Below, one piece after another: positions 1 to 11,444 of a stretch of 64,000 nt of DNA. Source of the stretch: Siphonodentalium dalli (taxonomy: Eukaryota; Mollusca; Scaphopoda; Gadilida; Siphonodentaliidae); assembly GCA_032622095.1 (NCBI GenBank), contig CP136062.1, positions 129,597,282 through 129,661,281 on the forward strand. The letters run 5' to 3'. The position numbers and the translations under genes were made by a program. Positions within the stretch are counted from its first letter, which is position 1, and each line of letters begins with the position of its first letter. The notes below the pieces were generated by a model. It saw only the letters and a list, made by a program, of their open reading frames with translations, did no database searches and had not been told where the DNA came from.

Positions 1-435
1 CAGTAGGCCTACCCATATGACTTGGCCTACATTTCTTCTCCGCTATTATTTTAAAACATCGTGACAAATATAGCCTATATATCAATTCATAAAGTGATCA
101 CAAATTGAACAGGTGCATTTCACTGACGTCGTCCACTAATTAAATCACGCTCTGTTAGAGATTTCATAAAGTATACCCAACTGAAAATTTTAAAAAAGCT
201 GGGTACCCAATGCAAGTTACCCAACTGAAAATTTAAAAAAAAAGCTGGGTAACCCAGGTAGCCTGTGCGAAAAAGGGTGACAATGACCATTTCAGCATTA
301 TTGCAGGGCCTATATTTCGGCGAGAATCCAAACCTAGATTCTCGTAAATATTCTCGCAAATTACCCTGGATTCTCGTGAAAAAGTATGTATGGATTCTAG
401 CAAAATCAGATGAAATATATACCGTCAGTATTGCA

Positions 436-1273
436 TGGGTACTCTAGTGATACGAATAACCGTACCCGTACGATTGTTAATTTTGGAGAAAAAATCCACC
501 CCCTACGATTCTTATTTAAGCCCCTACGATTATTTAATTTTGATCACCCATACTCCATGAATAATCGCATTATTCGTAGTTTTTAATCAAATGGCATGCA
601 TGAAACGGAATACGTTCAAAGAATTCGCGCAACCGTCTGGCATCGCAATATAATCAATGATTTGATCCATGGGAAGTAACTCCATCCTCGCACGTGTCGC
701 TATTTTGCAATTCGTGCGACCCTATTGCAATAGACAGACCCCCCTCTGCGGGTATTGTTTATCGTTCAGTGAGGCGCTATTTTGCAATTCGTGCGACCCT
801 ATTGCAATAGACAGACCCCCCCTCTGCGGGTATTGTTTATCGTTCAGTGAGGCGAACAAAGGTGACAACGCGTTATGTCTGTGTTTTATTTTACAATTGA
901 CGCGTTATTAACTAAGAAGTTAATCAACGTCTGGGGCTCACGTTTGAAAGTTTCTTTAATTAGAACACAATTGAGTAGTTGGTGGACCGATTCCGACCAA
1001 AGAAAATTCGTATAAAAGTGTTGACGCAGTGTTCTCCGTTCAAATCAATGACATTGAAAAGGTTCTGCAAGAACCAGACGTTGTCCGTGCTGGGTCGAGG
1101 AGTGTTTATTATAAGTTTTTGTTTGATAATTAAATCAGTGTTCTTCAATGATCTCCTTTTTCATTGACATTTCCACCCCCTACTATTATTCCGACCCCTA
1201 CTATTATTAAAATTTGGCAAATTTTCCACCCCCTACTATTATTCCGACCCCTACTATTATTCGAATCACTAGA
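436..1273. repeat. Candidate terminal-inverted-repeat element with CCCCTACKATTATT motifs
   Basis: The left end reads ACTCTAGTGATACGAATAA and the right end carries the imperfect inverse (TTATTCGAATCACTAGAG). Both ends are followed inward by repeats of CCCCTAC(G/T)ATT, seen twice on the left (483-530) and four times on the right (1169-1262). The arrangement suggests a non-autonomous DNA transposon of about 0.84 kb. I see no transposase and no clear target-site duplication, so the assignment is tentative. Confidence 0.35.
698..851. repeat. 77-bp direct tandem duplication
   Basis: The segment beginning GCTATTTTGCAATTCGTGCG at 699 recurs at 776, offset 77 bp. It is nearly identical apart from the length of a C run. 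The two copies are adjacent, so this is a recent local tandem duplication lying inside the candidate TIR element. Confidence 0.85.
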
Positions 1274-1279
1274 GTAGGG

Positions 1280-2447
1280 TAATTTTAAATGTTGGCGACA
1301 TGCACAACTTTTGGCATTTTTAACCAATATACATATACATTACCCATCCCATACTTTGTCTGAGGTATTCCTATCAATTAATATTTACTTGGATTCAACG
1401 GATTGGGGCTCATCAAGCTACCAACTAAAATAGTTTGTTGTTCTAACTTCTAACCAGTATACTTAGAGCAGTTTAGCAGAAGGGCGGACTGCTATCAACA
1501 TGCTGTTGTCACCCCCCCCCCCACTGTCCGCACGCCCCTGACAGTAAGGATATCAGGTCTGTGACAATGTGGGTTGGAATAAATATGGTAATATTGGTAA
1601 ATAAAATGGATGTGGCGACAGGGGGTTGAACTTTGAGGTGTTACCACCCCTCCCCAATTTTTCTCAAACTGTTCAACATTCTGGAATTCTCAATATTAAA
1701 CACAAATTAATGTTGTGTCAGTCATGAAATGCCTAACCTTTGAACATTTTGGTCAAAGTGAAAGGGTGGACAACCTTGTCCGCATATCTCTGGCAGTAAG
1801 AATCAAATTGCCCACTTTAGGAGGATGTGGCTTACTAGTAGAACAAATAATTAGGGTGATCGCAATATTGATGAGATATCACCACTCCCCTCAAACTGTT
1901 CAACATTTTGAATTTTCGATAACTTTATAAGTTGAATATCTTAGGCTAAAACTGTTTGAGATCATTTCGATACTAAATCGATATTATACATTTTCAAATA
2001 TCTAATAAATATCATGGCAGCCATGGAATGCCAACTGTTGAACTTTTTGTCATTATTATGGGGTTAGCTAATTTCAAGATTTGGAATATTTTTGAGATCG
2101 TCTGGATAGTTTAAGTTCTCAACTTTGTGATATTTTGAGTACATTATATTATTTTCTACAAATTGTATTATATAGCTATCTAAATGGTCATGCACATGTT
2201 CGAATTTCAAATTCAGTATCGAAGGGAGAGCAATTGAAACTCAGTCAAGTTTGGAAAACAGATTGGTTCGCGGGTTGTTGCAATTTATGACCTCAACCAA
2301 CGAAGGCTCTCTGTCCAAGTCCATGACATATTACCCCCCCCCCTGTTCTCAACCCCCTCCCCGTTCTGTATATTCAATCCGATTTGTCACCAAATGCTGA
2401 CTTCAATAAATTTTATAATAAAGCAAGTTTTCAAATAGCTGTTTCAT
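1280..2447. other. Non-coding stretch, no gene seen
   Basis: No exon-like sequence with splice sites is visible. A degenerate direct repeat (TCAAACTGTTCAACATT at about 1667 and 1896, with related flanks) and C-run tracts at 1511 and 2334 suggest decayed repeat DNA. Confidence 0.5.
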
Positions 2448-2575
2448 CACAGGAGCCTGGAATTTGGCCAAAAACCCTCTTTTATTGGCGGAACCAGCAC
2501 CCGGGACCGCAGATCGGTCCCGGTGGTGGTTCCGCCAATAAAAGAGGGTTTTTGATCAAATTCCAAGCTCCTGTG
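2448..2575. repeat. Long inverted repeat (snap-back hairpin), arms about 60 bp
   Basis: The left arm starts CACAGGAGCCTGGAATTTGG and runs through CCCTCTTTTATTGGCGG to CCCGGGACCG. The right arm is its inverse (CGGTCCCGG..., CCGCCAATAAAAGAGGG, ...CCAAGCTCCTGTG) with only a few mismatches. The loop is about 5 bp around CAGAT. This is a fold-back element or MITE. It is open in several frames on both strands only because it is palindromic. Confidence 0.85.
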
Positions 2576-2766
2576 GTAGGCCAAGTTAGCATGTTTGAGC
2601 CGTGACCAATTGGTTGATTGAGACCAACCGACGTCGGTGTTATCAGCACATATACTCAAGTCCATCAAACTATGCATTGGGGTAACGTTATTCTCCGTTT
2701 CTTTCAGGACTTCTTAAAATCTACATGTTATCCTGTTTCTGGATCTGGAAATTTTGTGTATAAGCT

Positions 2767-2904
2767 ATGTTACTACAAGCGGATTCAATCGATGTCTACT
2801 CGTCTGTCGAAACCATCAACGGCTTGCAAGACATGGAGATAGCAACTTACATGCACCAGTATTCCATCATGGTCTATATTGTGTTGCATATCGTTATATT
2901 GTGA
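2767..2904 (+). CDS. Candidate small ORF of 45 codons, unrecognised
   Basis: An ATG at 2767 opens a 45-codon frame ending with TGA at 2902-2904. Its composition is protein-like: an acidic stretch (ADSIDVYSSVETINGLQDME) is followed by a hydrophobic C-terminus (IMVYIVLHIVIL) that could be a membrane segment. A reasonable 3' splice site (CTCCGTTTCTTTCAG) lies about 60 bp upstream, so this could be a 5'-UTR plus start-codon exon. No clear donor follows and I recognise no family. It may well be chance. Confidence 0.15.
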   Translation: MLLQADSIDVYSSVETINGLQDMEIATYMHQYSIMVYIVLHIVIL

Positions 2905-4195
2905 ATAGTATTGCACGCCTGACACCAACGCGACCGACAGAACACCATGTACGACATAAATTCATCAGCTTATGGTTATTCACTTGGATGGAAATTCTTA
3001 CTCGTCCTGTGTTGTGCATTCAATTAGATGCCAAAAATCGGCATGCATCGGTGTGTCAATAATCGGCATTGAAAGGATGTGTGTTCTTCTTGTTGTTGCA
3101 GTTACATCAGTAATTAACCATAACGATAACCAATGCAGGTGGGTAAATTTAAGATATTCTAGGAGGTGAATATAACATGTTTTCTCTCGGGATATGATTT
3201 CTTCAGAAGGATTGTCAATCTATATATACGAAACAGTTGCTTCATACAAACCAAAGTCCTGCATACATATATGCATGAGCCATGAGAACACTGAATCCAG
3301 TTCATGACACATCATGAAAATATTATATTTGATATATGTTGGGTTTCTATACATAAATTAATTTTTATGGATCCACGAGTTTAATTTCTCCCAGATAAAT
3401 CATCCCAACATATACAAGAAGCGTCATACCGGTACGTATGTGCATAGATACAAATAAGTTGTGTAATTGCTCATTTCATAATATGTTTACAGATAAAATT
3501 AATTGGCATATTGAATGCATATACTCAGAACAGTATCATGGACTATTTTGAAAACGGCATGCAAAAACGCGATATTCTTTCTGACGTGACATGTTCTATC
3601 ACCATGCACGAAGTTCCCTCTAAATATATAACATTACTGGTAGTAAACGAGCAATTACTAGGTTTAATTTAATCATATGCACTTTGGGCCGTTTCAAATT
3701 TTGCACATCCACATCAGATCATCCTCCAGAATAATGATGTTCGAAGAAGATATAACCTGACTAAAATTTAAAGCCACATATAATGTTTGAATATTTTTCC
3801 CCCAACATTATCGAGAGCACAAAATCGCAAAATGAGCAGAATTGAGCTGAAATAAACATTTCTGGATGGTAAAGGAATATATGAGTTAACAAAAAATATG
3901 TAGCGCTTTCGATAACTTTATTTTCTTTAGAGTGAGTGGATGGTCAAGATTCTTAAAATCAACAACTAATAGCATGTCATTTTGTCTTTATTTAAATCGG
4001 CAGACATTTTTTTCTATGTTTCATTTTCTTCGAGTTTTATACTTGTGAATTTAAATAATATTTCCAATTATAATACTTTGAAGTTGCAAACATTATGTGG
4101 AACTTTGTATGTATAAATTGGTATGTTGTATCTCAGCGGATGTTAATGTTATAAAGACGCCCTGATGTGAGGGGAATCGCTCCTACGAATGGAGC
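2905..4195. other. AT-rich intergenic DNA, nothing recognised
   Basis: No splice-flanked exon, RNA gene or clear repeat unit is visible. Short ORFs here lack protein-like composition. Confidence 0.5.
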
Positions 4196-4617
4196 ATCGA
4201 TCCGTTCTATCGTTGGGCCAACGTCATTGCTATCGTTGGGCCAAGGTTGGAATCCAACGTTGGGCCAACTATGGCTGTTGCCGCTGGGTCGGCGTCGGCT
4301 CGACGTCGGATCCCGTCGTCGACTCGACGGTGGTTCGACGTCGAGCCGACGTTTCGTGCGGCGTCGGGCACCCGACGTTGAAACGACGTCGAACCAACGG
4401 TATATTCTACCATTAATACGTTGGGCCAACGTTGGCCCAAAGTCGTATTAATAGTAGAATACAGCGTTGGTTCGACGTCGTTTCAACGTCGGGTGCCCGA
4501 CGGCGCGCCAACGTCGGCTCGACGTCGAGCCAGCGGCAACAGCCATAGTTGGCCCAACGTTGGATTCCAACGTTGGCCCAACGATAGAAATGACGTTGGC
4601 CCAACGTGTGTGTGCTA
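4196..4617. repeat. Large palindromic element built on TTGGGCCAACG and CGACGTCG motifs
   Basis: Two arms are inverted about a centre near 4432. The left arm has CGTTGGGCCAACG, GGTTGGAATCCAACG, GCTCGACGTCGG and GGGCACCCGACGTTGAAACG. The right arm has the inverse of each in reverse order. Arms are roughly 180-220 bp and the motifs are themselves palindromic, so folding would give a hairpin with many sub-hairpins. GC content is far higher than the surroundings. It resembles a fold-back MITE. Flanking target duplications were not resolved. Confidence 0.8.
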
Positions 4618-4957
4618 TCTGGGAAGTACACCAATAGAATCAACACATACACTTTTGAATATTCTGTTGGATCAAACACATATTGGTATATGAGATAAGT
4701 CAAGTGCTTCCCCACATGAACAAAAATCGGCACATTTCAGGGAGAATAAATCTCTGAAGTCGTCCTCCTGGTTTGGTCATTTCTGTTTCGGAAAGTATGC
4801 AAGAAATTTAAGGTTATTGAGAAATAACCTTAATGGCTAAATATTAGACAACCAATTTATGTATATTATTTCGTGGATTGACTGCTTATGGTTAAATTAG
4901 AGCCATATTGGCACTGAAAAAAGGGTATTCTGCAATATGATATACAATTTATTACAG

Positions 4958-5077
4958 GAAGTATGCACAGGATGTGAAAGAGTTTTCCACCTAACTTGCA
5001 TACCACCGGCAACCCGGGATGACCAGGTTCAAAAATGTGAAGGAACATGGTTTTGTCAACATTGCCTTGACAATGAG
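4958..5077 (+). CDS. PHD zinc-finger exon (C-terminal half of the finger)
   Basis: PHD fingers bind histone H3 tails or related peptides in chromatin proteins. This 40-codon exon is preceded by an acceptor (TTTATTACAG) and followed by a donor (GAG|GTTAGT), both phase 0. In its peptide, C3-x2-C6, then H11-x2-C14 (FHLTC), then W31 two residues before C33-x2-C36 (WFCQHC), match the third to eighth zinc ligands of a C4HC3 PHD finger, including the usual Trp before the last Cys pair. The first Cys pair should lie in an upstream exon, and I could not find it in 1-4900. No later exon is recognised, and a TTAA MITE begins 144 bp downstream. The parent protein cannot be named. A stranded exon of a decayed or duplicated gene is possible, but both splice sites and the reading frame are intact. 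Confidence 0.75.
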
Positions 5078-5220
5078 GTTAGTTTCAAGATTTTACTAAT
5101 ATCAGCAGACTACGACATGTGTGCCACTGATATAAATATGTTAAATTTAATGTACATTCAATTCTATATTAAGGGCCTCTGAGATATCTCAAAAACCTTG
5201 AGTGAGTTTACACACATTAA

Positions 5221-5714
5221 AGGCACGTGCGGCCTTGGTGGTGGGTATCCTGTGAAAATATATCCACCCGTCAAAAACCGCCACAAACAGAAAGAACATC
5301 AAAATGTAGATAGACTTTGTCCGTATACAAATAAGAAATATCGCATAAACAGTATGTTATGGTCATATGTTTGACCATTGTTATGTAAACAACAGCATAA
5401 AAAGTTACTTTTCTGGTGTTTGTTTATATTATGATGGTAAACATAAAGAGCGTTCTTTGTTGGCGAATACCTGATATGGTACTAATAAAGAGCGTTTATG
5501 CCATTTGTGTGTGATTAGCCAGTAGCATTGTGCTGTCTTCTGTTACACAATCAGGCTCTTGCTTAGGTAAAATATAGTAGGTCTTTATGATAACATGCTG
5601 TTTACGCGATGGTCATGGTATATATGAACGGAACCGTATGCGTTTTTATGTTTTTCTGTTTACGGTGTTTGGAACAAATATGAATATTTTCGACAATTAA
5701 GGCCGCACGTGCCT
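5221..5714 (+). mobile_element. TTAA-flanked MITE, family C, copy 1
   Basis: A near-perfect terminal inverted repeat (AGGCACGTGCGGCCTT ... AAGGCCGCACGTGCCT) is flanked on both sides by TTAA (5217-5220 and 5715-5718). The length is 494 bp with no coding capacity. TTAA duplications are typical of piggyBac and Kolobok transposons. Copies at 34179-34656 (inverted) and 41035-41527 share the whole body, including AATAAAGAGCG and GTGATTAGCCAGTAGCATTG. Confidence 0.9.
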
Positions 5715-5718
5715 TTAA

Positions 5719-6398
5719 CATCCATAATAGATTAAATTTGAATCTACATTATTTAATATGCAATGGCAATATTCACGGGTGCCGAATATACTCTTACCTG
5801 ATCCTGATTTGATTGCTGTGTATGTCTATCATCTGCGCTAAACACCTTTGCCTGGGATATGTCATAAACACTAATTAACAATTATAAAGACATATTATGG
5901 ACTTATTTGTGTGCGTGAACTTTATAAGTTAGTAGTCATGCGCCATGCCATCCTGGGGAATGTACCATTCTACTAACATCGCCGAAATTTTCAAAGAAAT
6001 CGACCATACCACTCCATTGAAAACATAGTCTGAACTACGCCCAATTGTAAATATTTACATCTCTATTCGGGACGCAACTATCGGCGATAATCTAACACAC
6101 ATGATTTCGCCATCGAGAGTCATTGAATTTAATTAATATATAAGAATGACGGTGTGTATCGTCAATTTGGATTAATATTCAATAACAAATAACTAATTTA
6201 AGCAAGATTATTATCAATTTCTATTTGATCACCCTACCAGAGTGTTTCACATCACTTTGAATAAAAGGTGGTGCTAGGCCACAACTCCCCCGAATAAGGT
6301 GGTTTTATTTGGCTGGTGACTTTGTTTTAGGAACAACCATTGCATCAAACTTCACTTCCAACTGTCTATGTTAACTATTCCTGAATCACAAAGACATA
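5719..6398. other. Non-coding, nothing recognised
   Basis: AT-rich sequence between the MITE and the 60-bp tandem repeat. No exon with splice sites is seen. Confidence 0.5.
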
Positions 6399-6513
6399 TG
6401 CAAAATTCATTGGACGTATATTCAAATTATATGTTGTCACACAAAATACAAATACAGATGCAAAATTTATTGGACGTATATTCAAATGATATGTTGTCAC
6501 ACAAAATACATAG
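6399..6513. repeat. 60-bp tandem duplication
   Basis: TGCAAAATTCATTGGACGTA at 6399 recurs as TGCAAAATTTATTGGACGTA at 6459. The next ~50 bp repeat with one or two mismatches (…ATGTTGTCACACAAAATACA). The repeat lies just left of the Helitron B boundary. Confidence 0.85.
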
Positions 6514-6552
6514 GATGTAGCCCAGATTTGAACTGGGCCCAGCTTATCTATA

Positions 6553-9344
6553 TCTATATTTGCGAATGTCTGTCTGTCTGTCTGTCTGTGTTCTATAGAA
6601 ATTCACAGGGGACCATCTAGATGATGCCAAAGGGGTCTACTAGGAGTAGCTTTTTACGAGAAAGAAAATGGGTTAGAATTTTCTAAAGTGACGCCGTTGT
6701 TGTCAGGGGCAGAAAAGGGGGAGGGGCAGAACAAAAATTTGTCGCCGATTGCACCAAACTTATATATAATAATCCCCATAATATGAGGAATCTAATGGCG
6801 TGGATTAAATATGGCAAAAGTCGCGCCGTTCGCGTCAGGGGTGCCCGGAAGGGATGGGGGGGGGGGGCAGATTTTTGTTCTGTCGCCGATTGCCACGAAA
6901 CTTACATATAATCATCCCCATGATATGAAGAATCCAACGGTGTGGTTTAAATATGTCAAAAGTGGCGTCGTTTGAGTCAGGGATGAACGGAAGGGGAGAG
7001 GGGCACCAAAATTGATAAAACTAATTTTAGCGCCGATTTCCACCAAATTGATATATATTCTTCTTCATGATACAAGGAATCTAATTGTGCGATTTAACAA
7101 CGCCAAATTGTTGTTTTTGGATGAGAGATTGGGAGGGGGTGGGCACTAAATTTGATAATAAGTCGCCAATTGCCACCACACTTATACAAAATCATCCCCA
7201 TGGTATGATGAGTCTAATGGTGTGGCTTTTATCTGTCAAATGTGGCCTCATTTCAGTCAGGGTTGCATTGAAAGGGACAGGGGCGCCAATTTCCACCAAA
7301 TTTATACACGTTCTTATCCATGATACGAGGAATCTAATCGCGATTTAAAGACGCCATAGTGGTGCTATTTGGGTGAGAGATGGAGAGGGGAGGGATTGGC
7401 ACCAAATTTGATAAAAAAAATTGTTTAGTCGCCGATTATCACCAAACTTATAAACAAGCATCTCCATGATATCAGGAGTGTAATCGTGTTGTTTAAGGGT
7501 GTCACAAGTGGGGCCATTCGAGTCAGTGGTGTATAGAGATGAGAGGGACACAACAAATTATATCTATATGTTTAGTGCCGATTTCCACCAGATTGATACA
7601 TATTCTTCTCCGTGATACGAGGAATCTTATCATGTGGTTTAGATACACCAAATTGGTGCCCTATGGGTGAGAGATATGGGGACCTTAAATTTGATATGAA
7701 TGTGTATACTCGCCAATTTTCACCAATTTCATATATATGCATCTCTAATTTCTAATGAGTCTTAGTGTGTGCAGCTTGAGTCGGAAATAGGGACGGGAGG
7801 GTCACCACAACTGATACAAAATATTTTTAGTACCAATTACCATCAAATTCAGACACGTTCTTCTCAAATGATACAAGAAATAAAATCGTGCTGTCTGTCT
7901 GTCTTTTTGTCTGTCTGTGTACGTTCTATATATAACTTCACGCGGTACAATCGAGATGGCACCAAGGCGTTCTAAGAGGGGTAACTTTTTACAAGGAAGA
8001 TAATGGTGCGGGTTAAAATTTTCTAAAATGACGCTGTTGGTGGGAGGGGAAATTTAAAAAATATGGTGAAATAGTTTTGTCGCTGATTTCCACCAAACGA
8101 ATACATAATCACCTTCGCAATATGGCGTTGTTCGAGTCAGCGTTGCATCAACAATTGATTTAATAAACCAAATTCCACAAATTCATACACGTTTTTCTCT
8201 AACGATATACCATGAATGAAATCACATTTGGTGTCGTTTGCGTCACGGATGGCGAGCGGATGTGCACTATCATTGATAAGATTGCTATTCGCCGATATTC
8301 ACATATAAGTTATATACAGTCACCAGGCCATCTTCATATCATTTTAAGTAGTTGGGCGTTCACATTTCACAATCCCGACATATGGTGACCCACATAAGTC
8401 ACTTGAACAATTATATCTTCTTAACAGTCATATTTATATGGGAATGGCAATCAATGCATTCACACAATGAGCTAGCAAAAAGAGATAACTAGAAGAAGCA
8501 TTAAACGTATATTTATCATTCTATTGAAGAGATACATATATTCGTGCAAACTGAGAGACCTCGAACCGTCATAGGATTGCATATATATAATAAAAAAATT
8601 TAGTCTGTTCCATTCTATACAGTTTCCACAAAAAGTTACAATTTGTCAAGAGAAATGGGAGGCCTGTTCAAAAATAGTGGTCACAGTGTGCAGTAAAATA
8701 TAGTTTCTTCTGATATACAAGAAAATGCAGTTAGTAGCACAAGACTTTTCAGGATCCTACCAATACTGACATCTGACAAGGGTTTTAGAACAGACTCATC
8801 GACTGACATAAACAACTCAAAATCTCGCTCTGTGCCTGGCACATGTAGCTGGTATATGTGCGCAGCAACATTTCGTTTAAACTAAGAATATTTAGCCAAT
8901 ATATAGCACCATGAACAGAGGAGCACCTGGAAATTTCTTTGAAACATCTGTATCTTCATGGAGATATGACAACCAGGTGTCCTCGAGATCTTAGTCCACT
9001 AGATTGATTGATACATCTCAATATGTAAAACCCAATTATCATCTTTTATCGAACTAATGTGTTTATGATGTTCATGTATCATATTATAACATCTAATGTA
9101 TACGCAGTTGTAAATAAATAAATACTTCATTATTGGTGGAACGGATTAATAGCGATAAACAGAATGACAATTGACAAGGTGAGCCACTACTTATATTCCA
9201 TGACTGTAATAATCATGTTTTGTGATGCTATTTGAATATACAATTTATGAGAAAACGTATAACACTTTAAGCAAGAGCATTCTCTATTCCCAACAAATAT
9301 CCACAGCATACATTAACCTGGGCAACGCCAGGTAACCCTGCTAG
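6553..9344 (+). mobile_element. Helitron-like non-autonomous element, family B, copy 1
   Basis: The 5' end is A|TCTATATTTGCGAATGTCTG followed by a (TGTC)n tract. The 3' end is a hairpin (CCTGGGCAACGCCAGG) plus TAACCCTGCTAG, followed by T. This matches the Helitron rule of 5'-TC, a 3' hairpin with CTRR and insertion between A and T. The left half (about 6620-7860) is an array of diverged ~130-bp units carrying CACCAAA...TCCATGATA..AGGAATCTAA and GTCGCCGATT..CACCAAACTTA. A second 5'-end-like module (TGTCTGTCTGTGT...ACAATCGAGATGGCACCAAGG) lies at about 7893, so the element looks like two fused copies. There is no Rep/helicase. Related copies are at 29258-31852 (inverted) and 44677-47010. Confidence 0.75.
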
Positions 9345-10328
9345 TAAAGTTATAAGTTGACAAGGACTATAGCTGCGGTCAAAATGGGCGGATCGAACCT
9401 AGTTCAACTTTAATTTGTATATATCATATGAGTAATCCACATACCAAATTTTAAAATAATCAGCTAATTATATAACTAAAGCTGTCACACCGAAACCAAA
9501 TAATTGTCCAGTTGTATGTCAATAAGTACCATAACTCAGGTAGCAATAGGCGTAGGGAACCCAAACTCAACATGTATTTTCAGCATTCGAAATTGGGAAA
9601 AATGTCCCACGGCAAATTCAATGTTAGATTCCAAATGTTTCCCCACGGCATTTGTTAGTGCCATTATTTCATATGAGTAATACAAATTTGAAAACAATGA
9701 GATAACTAAAAATAGTTATCATTCGGAAACCATCTGGGACGGACACAGCAGATTTCAGTAAACCCAGGTAGAACCCCAAATGTTTGTCAAGGGGACAATA
9801 AAATTAGTTTAACTGTAGTGAATGTAAAATACCAATTCTTAACTATAATTTCAAAGCACACACCCACCCGAGGGCCAAGGGGGTGATTGAAATATAATAA
9901 GGAATCTGCAGCTGGCTGCCAAATAAAAAAAACAATTATATTTACGAAAAGATAACTACAATGAACATCCGTAACAAAGTTAATTTTAGTTCAACATTTA
10001 GTGGATGGGAAGTTTACATTGTATATTTAACCACTGAGATAACATTTCCTTATATAAGTGTTCACTTCCTCCTCTGGAGACTGTTTATGAGCTAGTTTAG
10101 AAAAACCTTTTCAATGATGTACCACAATAAGACTTTTTAACACATTAGCCGTGCTGACATCTGTAGTAAGTATACAAAATTACATATGGCCTTTTGTTAC
10201 TTAATTATAAGAAACAGCTATGATGACACTTTGTCTTTTGACAGAAACTATGCATAATTTAATAAATTGGGTTAATTTTATTTTGGCTATTAAATTAACT
10301 AGTTTGTTGTCTTCTTTTTTATCTACAG
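9345..10328 (+). other. Intron-like DNA upstream of the unidentified exon (copy 1)
   Basis: There are no coding features. It ends with a good polypyrimidine tract and acceptor (TTGTCTTCTTTTTTATCTACAG, 10307-10328). The same sequence is at 13713-14696 in the second duplication unit. Confidence 0.5.
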
Positions 10329-11079
10329 GTGGACTCATAAGACAGAAGGCGGGACATGACATGTCTAGTATGACGTCGTCACATGCGTATATTCCTCCCA
10401 GTGCAGGGGGGGGGGGGGTGAAAAAATTTCTTCCGGCACCTATGCCGGGGTGAGTGGGTGGTCAAAGCCACCAACAAGCAATTTTTTTCCGCAACTAAAA
10501 AAAATATCCTGCTTGTTTTTTTTAGTGTTTTGGCAATGAGTTGGGCTTCAAAACCACATTGAATCAGTTTGAATGAGAGAAATAATGTAATTCTAACTGG
10601 TAAACTGACTGCAGGCAGTTATCGTGTTGTATTTTGTTGCAAATTTTGAAATCCAAGATGGCCGCTGGCAGCCATGTTTTTTTGGCCGAATGACCTCAAA
10701 ATGACTCATTCCTATTTACATGTCCATGTTAACATCCATGATAAATAGTATGCACAGAAATTCATATACAGCTGTTTACATTGAATTTCCCCCCGCAAAT
10801 CTCTGTTTTAGTGTTAAAAGGGGGGGGGGGGGTGGGTGTCAAAAAATGGTCTGAAAAAACTGCCGAAAACGGAAAAAATTTGGCGGTGGGGGTGGGTGGG
10901 TACAAAAAATGATCGAAAGGGAAAAAATGCCATACGTGCCTGAATTTTTTTTCCGACCCCCCCCCCTGCCCAGTGCTCTATTGCTTGCTTGGTCAGTGCA
11001 TACCACATGGCTAGCACTTTATGCACGTCATGATGGTCCTGATTTTTGTGACCATGATTCTCTTTATTATCATCCTGAT
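10329..11079 (+). pseudogene. Unidentified exon interrupted by a MITE, copy 1
   Basis: After the acceptor at 10328 the frame reads GLIRQKAGHDMSSMTSSHAY, then IPPSA, and meets a MITE at 10404. After the MITE and its duplicated 7-bp target (CCCAGTG), the same frame continues LLLAWSVHTTWLALYARHDG and on through DHDSLYYHPD to a possible donor (GAT|GTAAAC) at 11079/11080. Without the insertion the exon would be about 180 nt and fully open. I recognise no family: the N-terminal part is polar and the part after the MITE is hydrophobic and then acidic. As it stands the MITE adds 572 bp including stop codons, so the exon is either broken or spliced around. It could also be a chance frame, but the strong acceptor argues for an ancestral exon. 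Confidence 0.4.
10404..10968. mobile_element. G-run TIR MITE (family E), copy in duplication unit 1
   Basis: The ends are CAGG(G)n and C(n)CCTG. The subterminal parts are also inverted: GAAAAAATTTCTTCCGGCAC on the left against the inverse of GTGCCTGAATTTTTTTTCCG on the right. The flanking 7-bp target duplication is CCCAGTG (10397-10403 and 10969-10975). The element is 565 bp, non-coding, with inner G-rich blocks (GGGGGTGGGTGGG). It belongs with the larger elements at 28405-33332 and 52428-55115, which have the same ends. Confidence 0.85.
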
Positions 11080-11444
11080 GTAAACACTGATGAGAATATA
11101 CATACGAAAAATGATCAAGTGGTTCATCTAGTTTTCACAGCCATCAGTTGTCAAAAATTTGCATCGCGATGCCAATTGCATCGTGATAGTAAAATCACGA
11201 TTCGCATCGCATTGTGAAGATTTGAATCATTGTAGCCCTGTTGACGAGTAGTTATCACATAGGAAATGTTCAGATTAATAAGTTCAACGAACAACCTTAT
11301 TATGTAAAAAATATCCCTCAATAAATTGGACTCATTCTGTACTTATATCTACCACTGATATGTATGTTGTCTGCTTAGGGACCAGCACAGAGGGCGACTT
11401 GGAAGACATCTAACTAAATTGTGCCACTTCTCCCTGTACTTGTT

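Noticed and set aside
4167-4451. Arg/Ser-rich frames on both strands across the GC-rich palindrome
   Set aside because: Open on both strands only because of palindromic CGACGTCG and TTGGGCCAACG motifs.
7769-7975. 68-codon frame identical in both duplication units
   Set aside because: Lies within Helitron B repeat units. Identity only reflects the recent duplication.
10404-10968. Alternative 8-bp target duplication CCCAGTGC / AAGTAGAC, which would make family E an ordinary hAT
   Set aside because: It would require asymmetric ends (AGGG at one side, CCCTG at the other), and the third insertion (AACTGAT / AACTAATG) does not support the eighth base. Seven bp is preferred but not certain.
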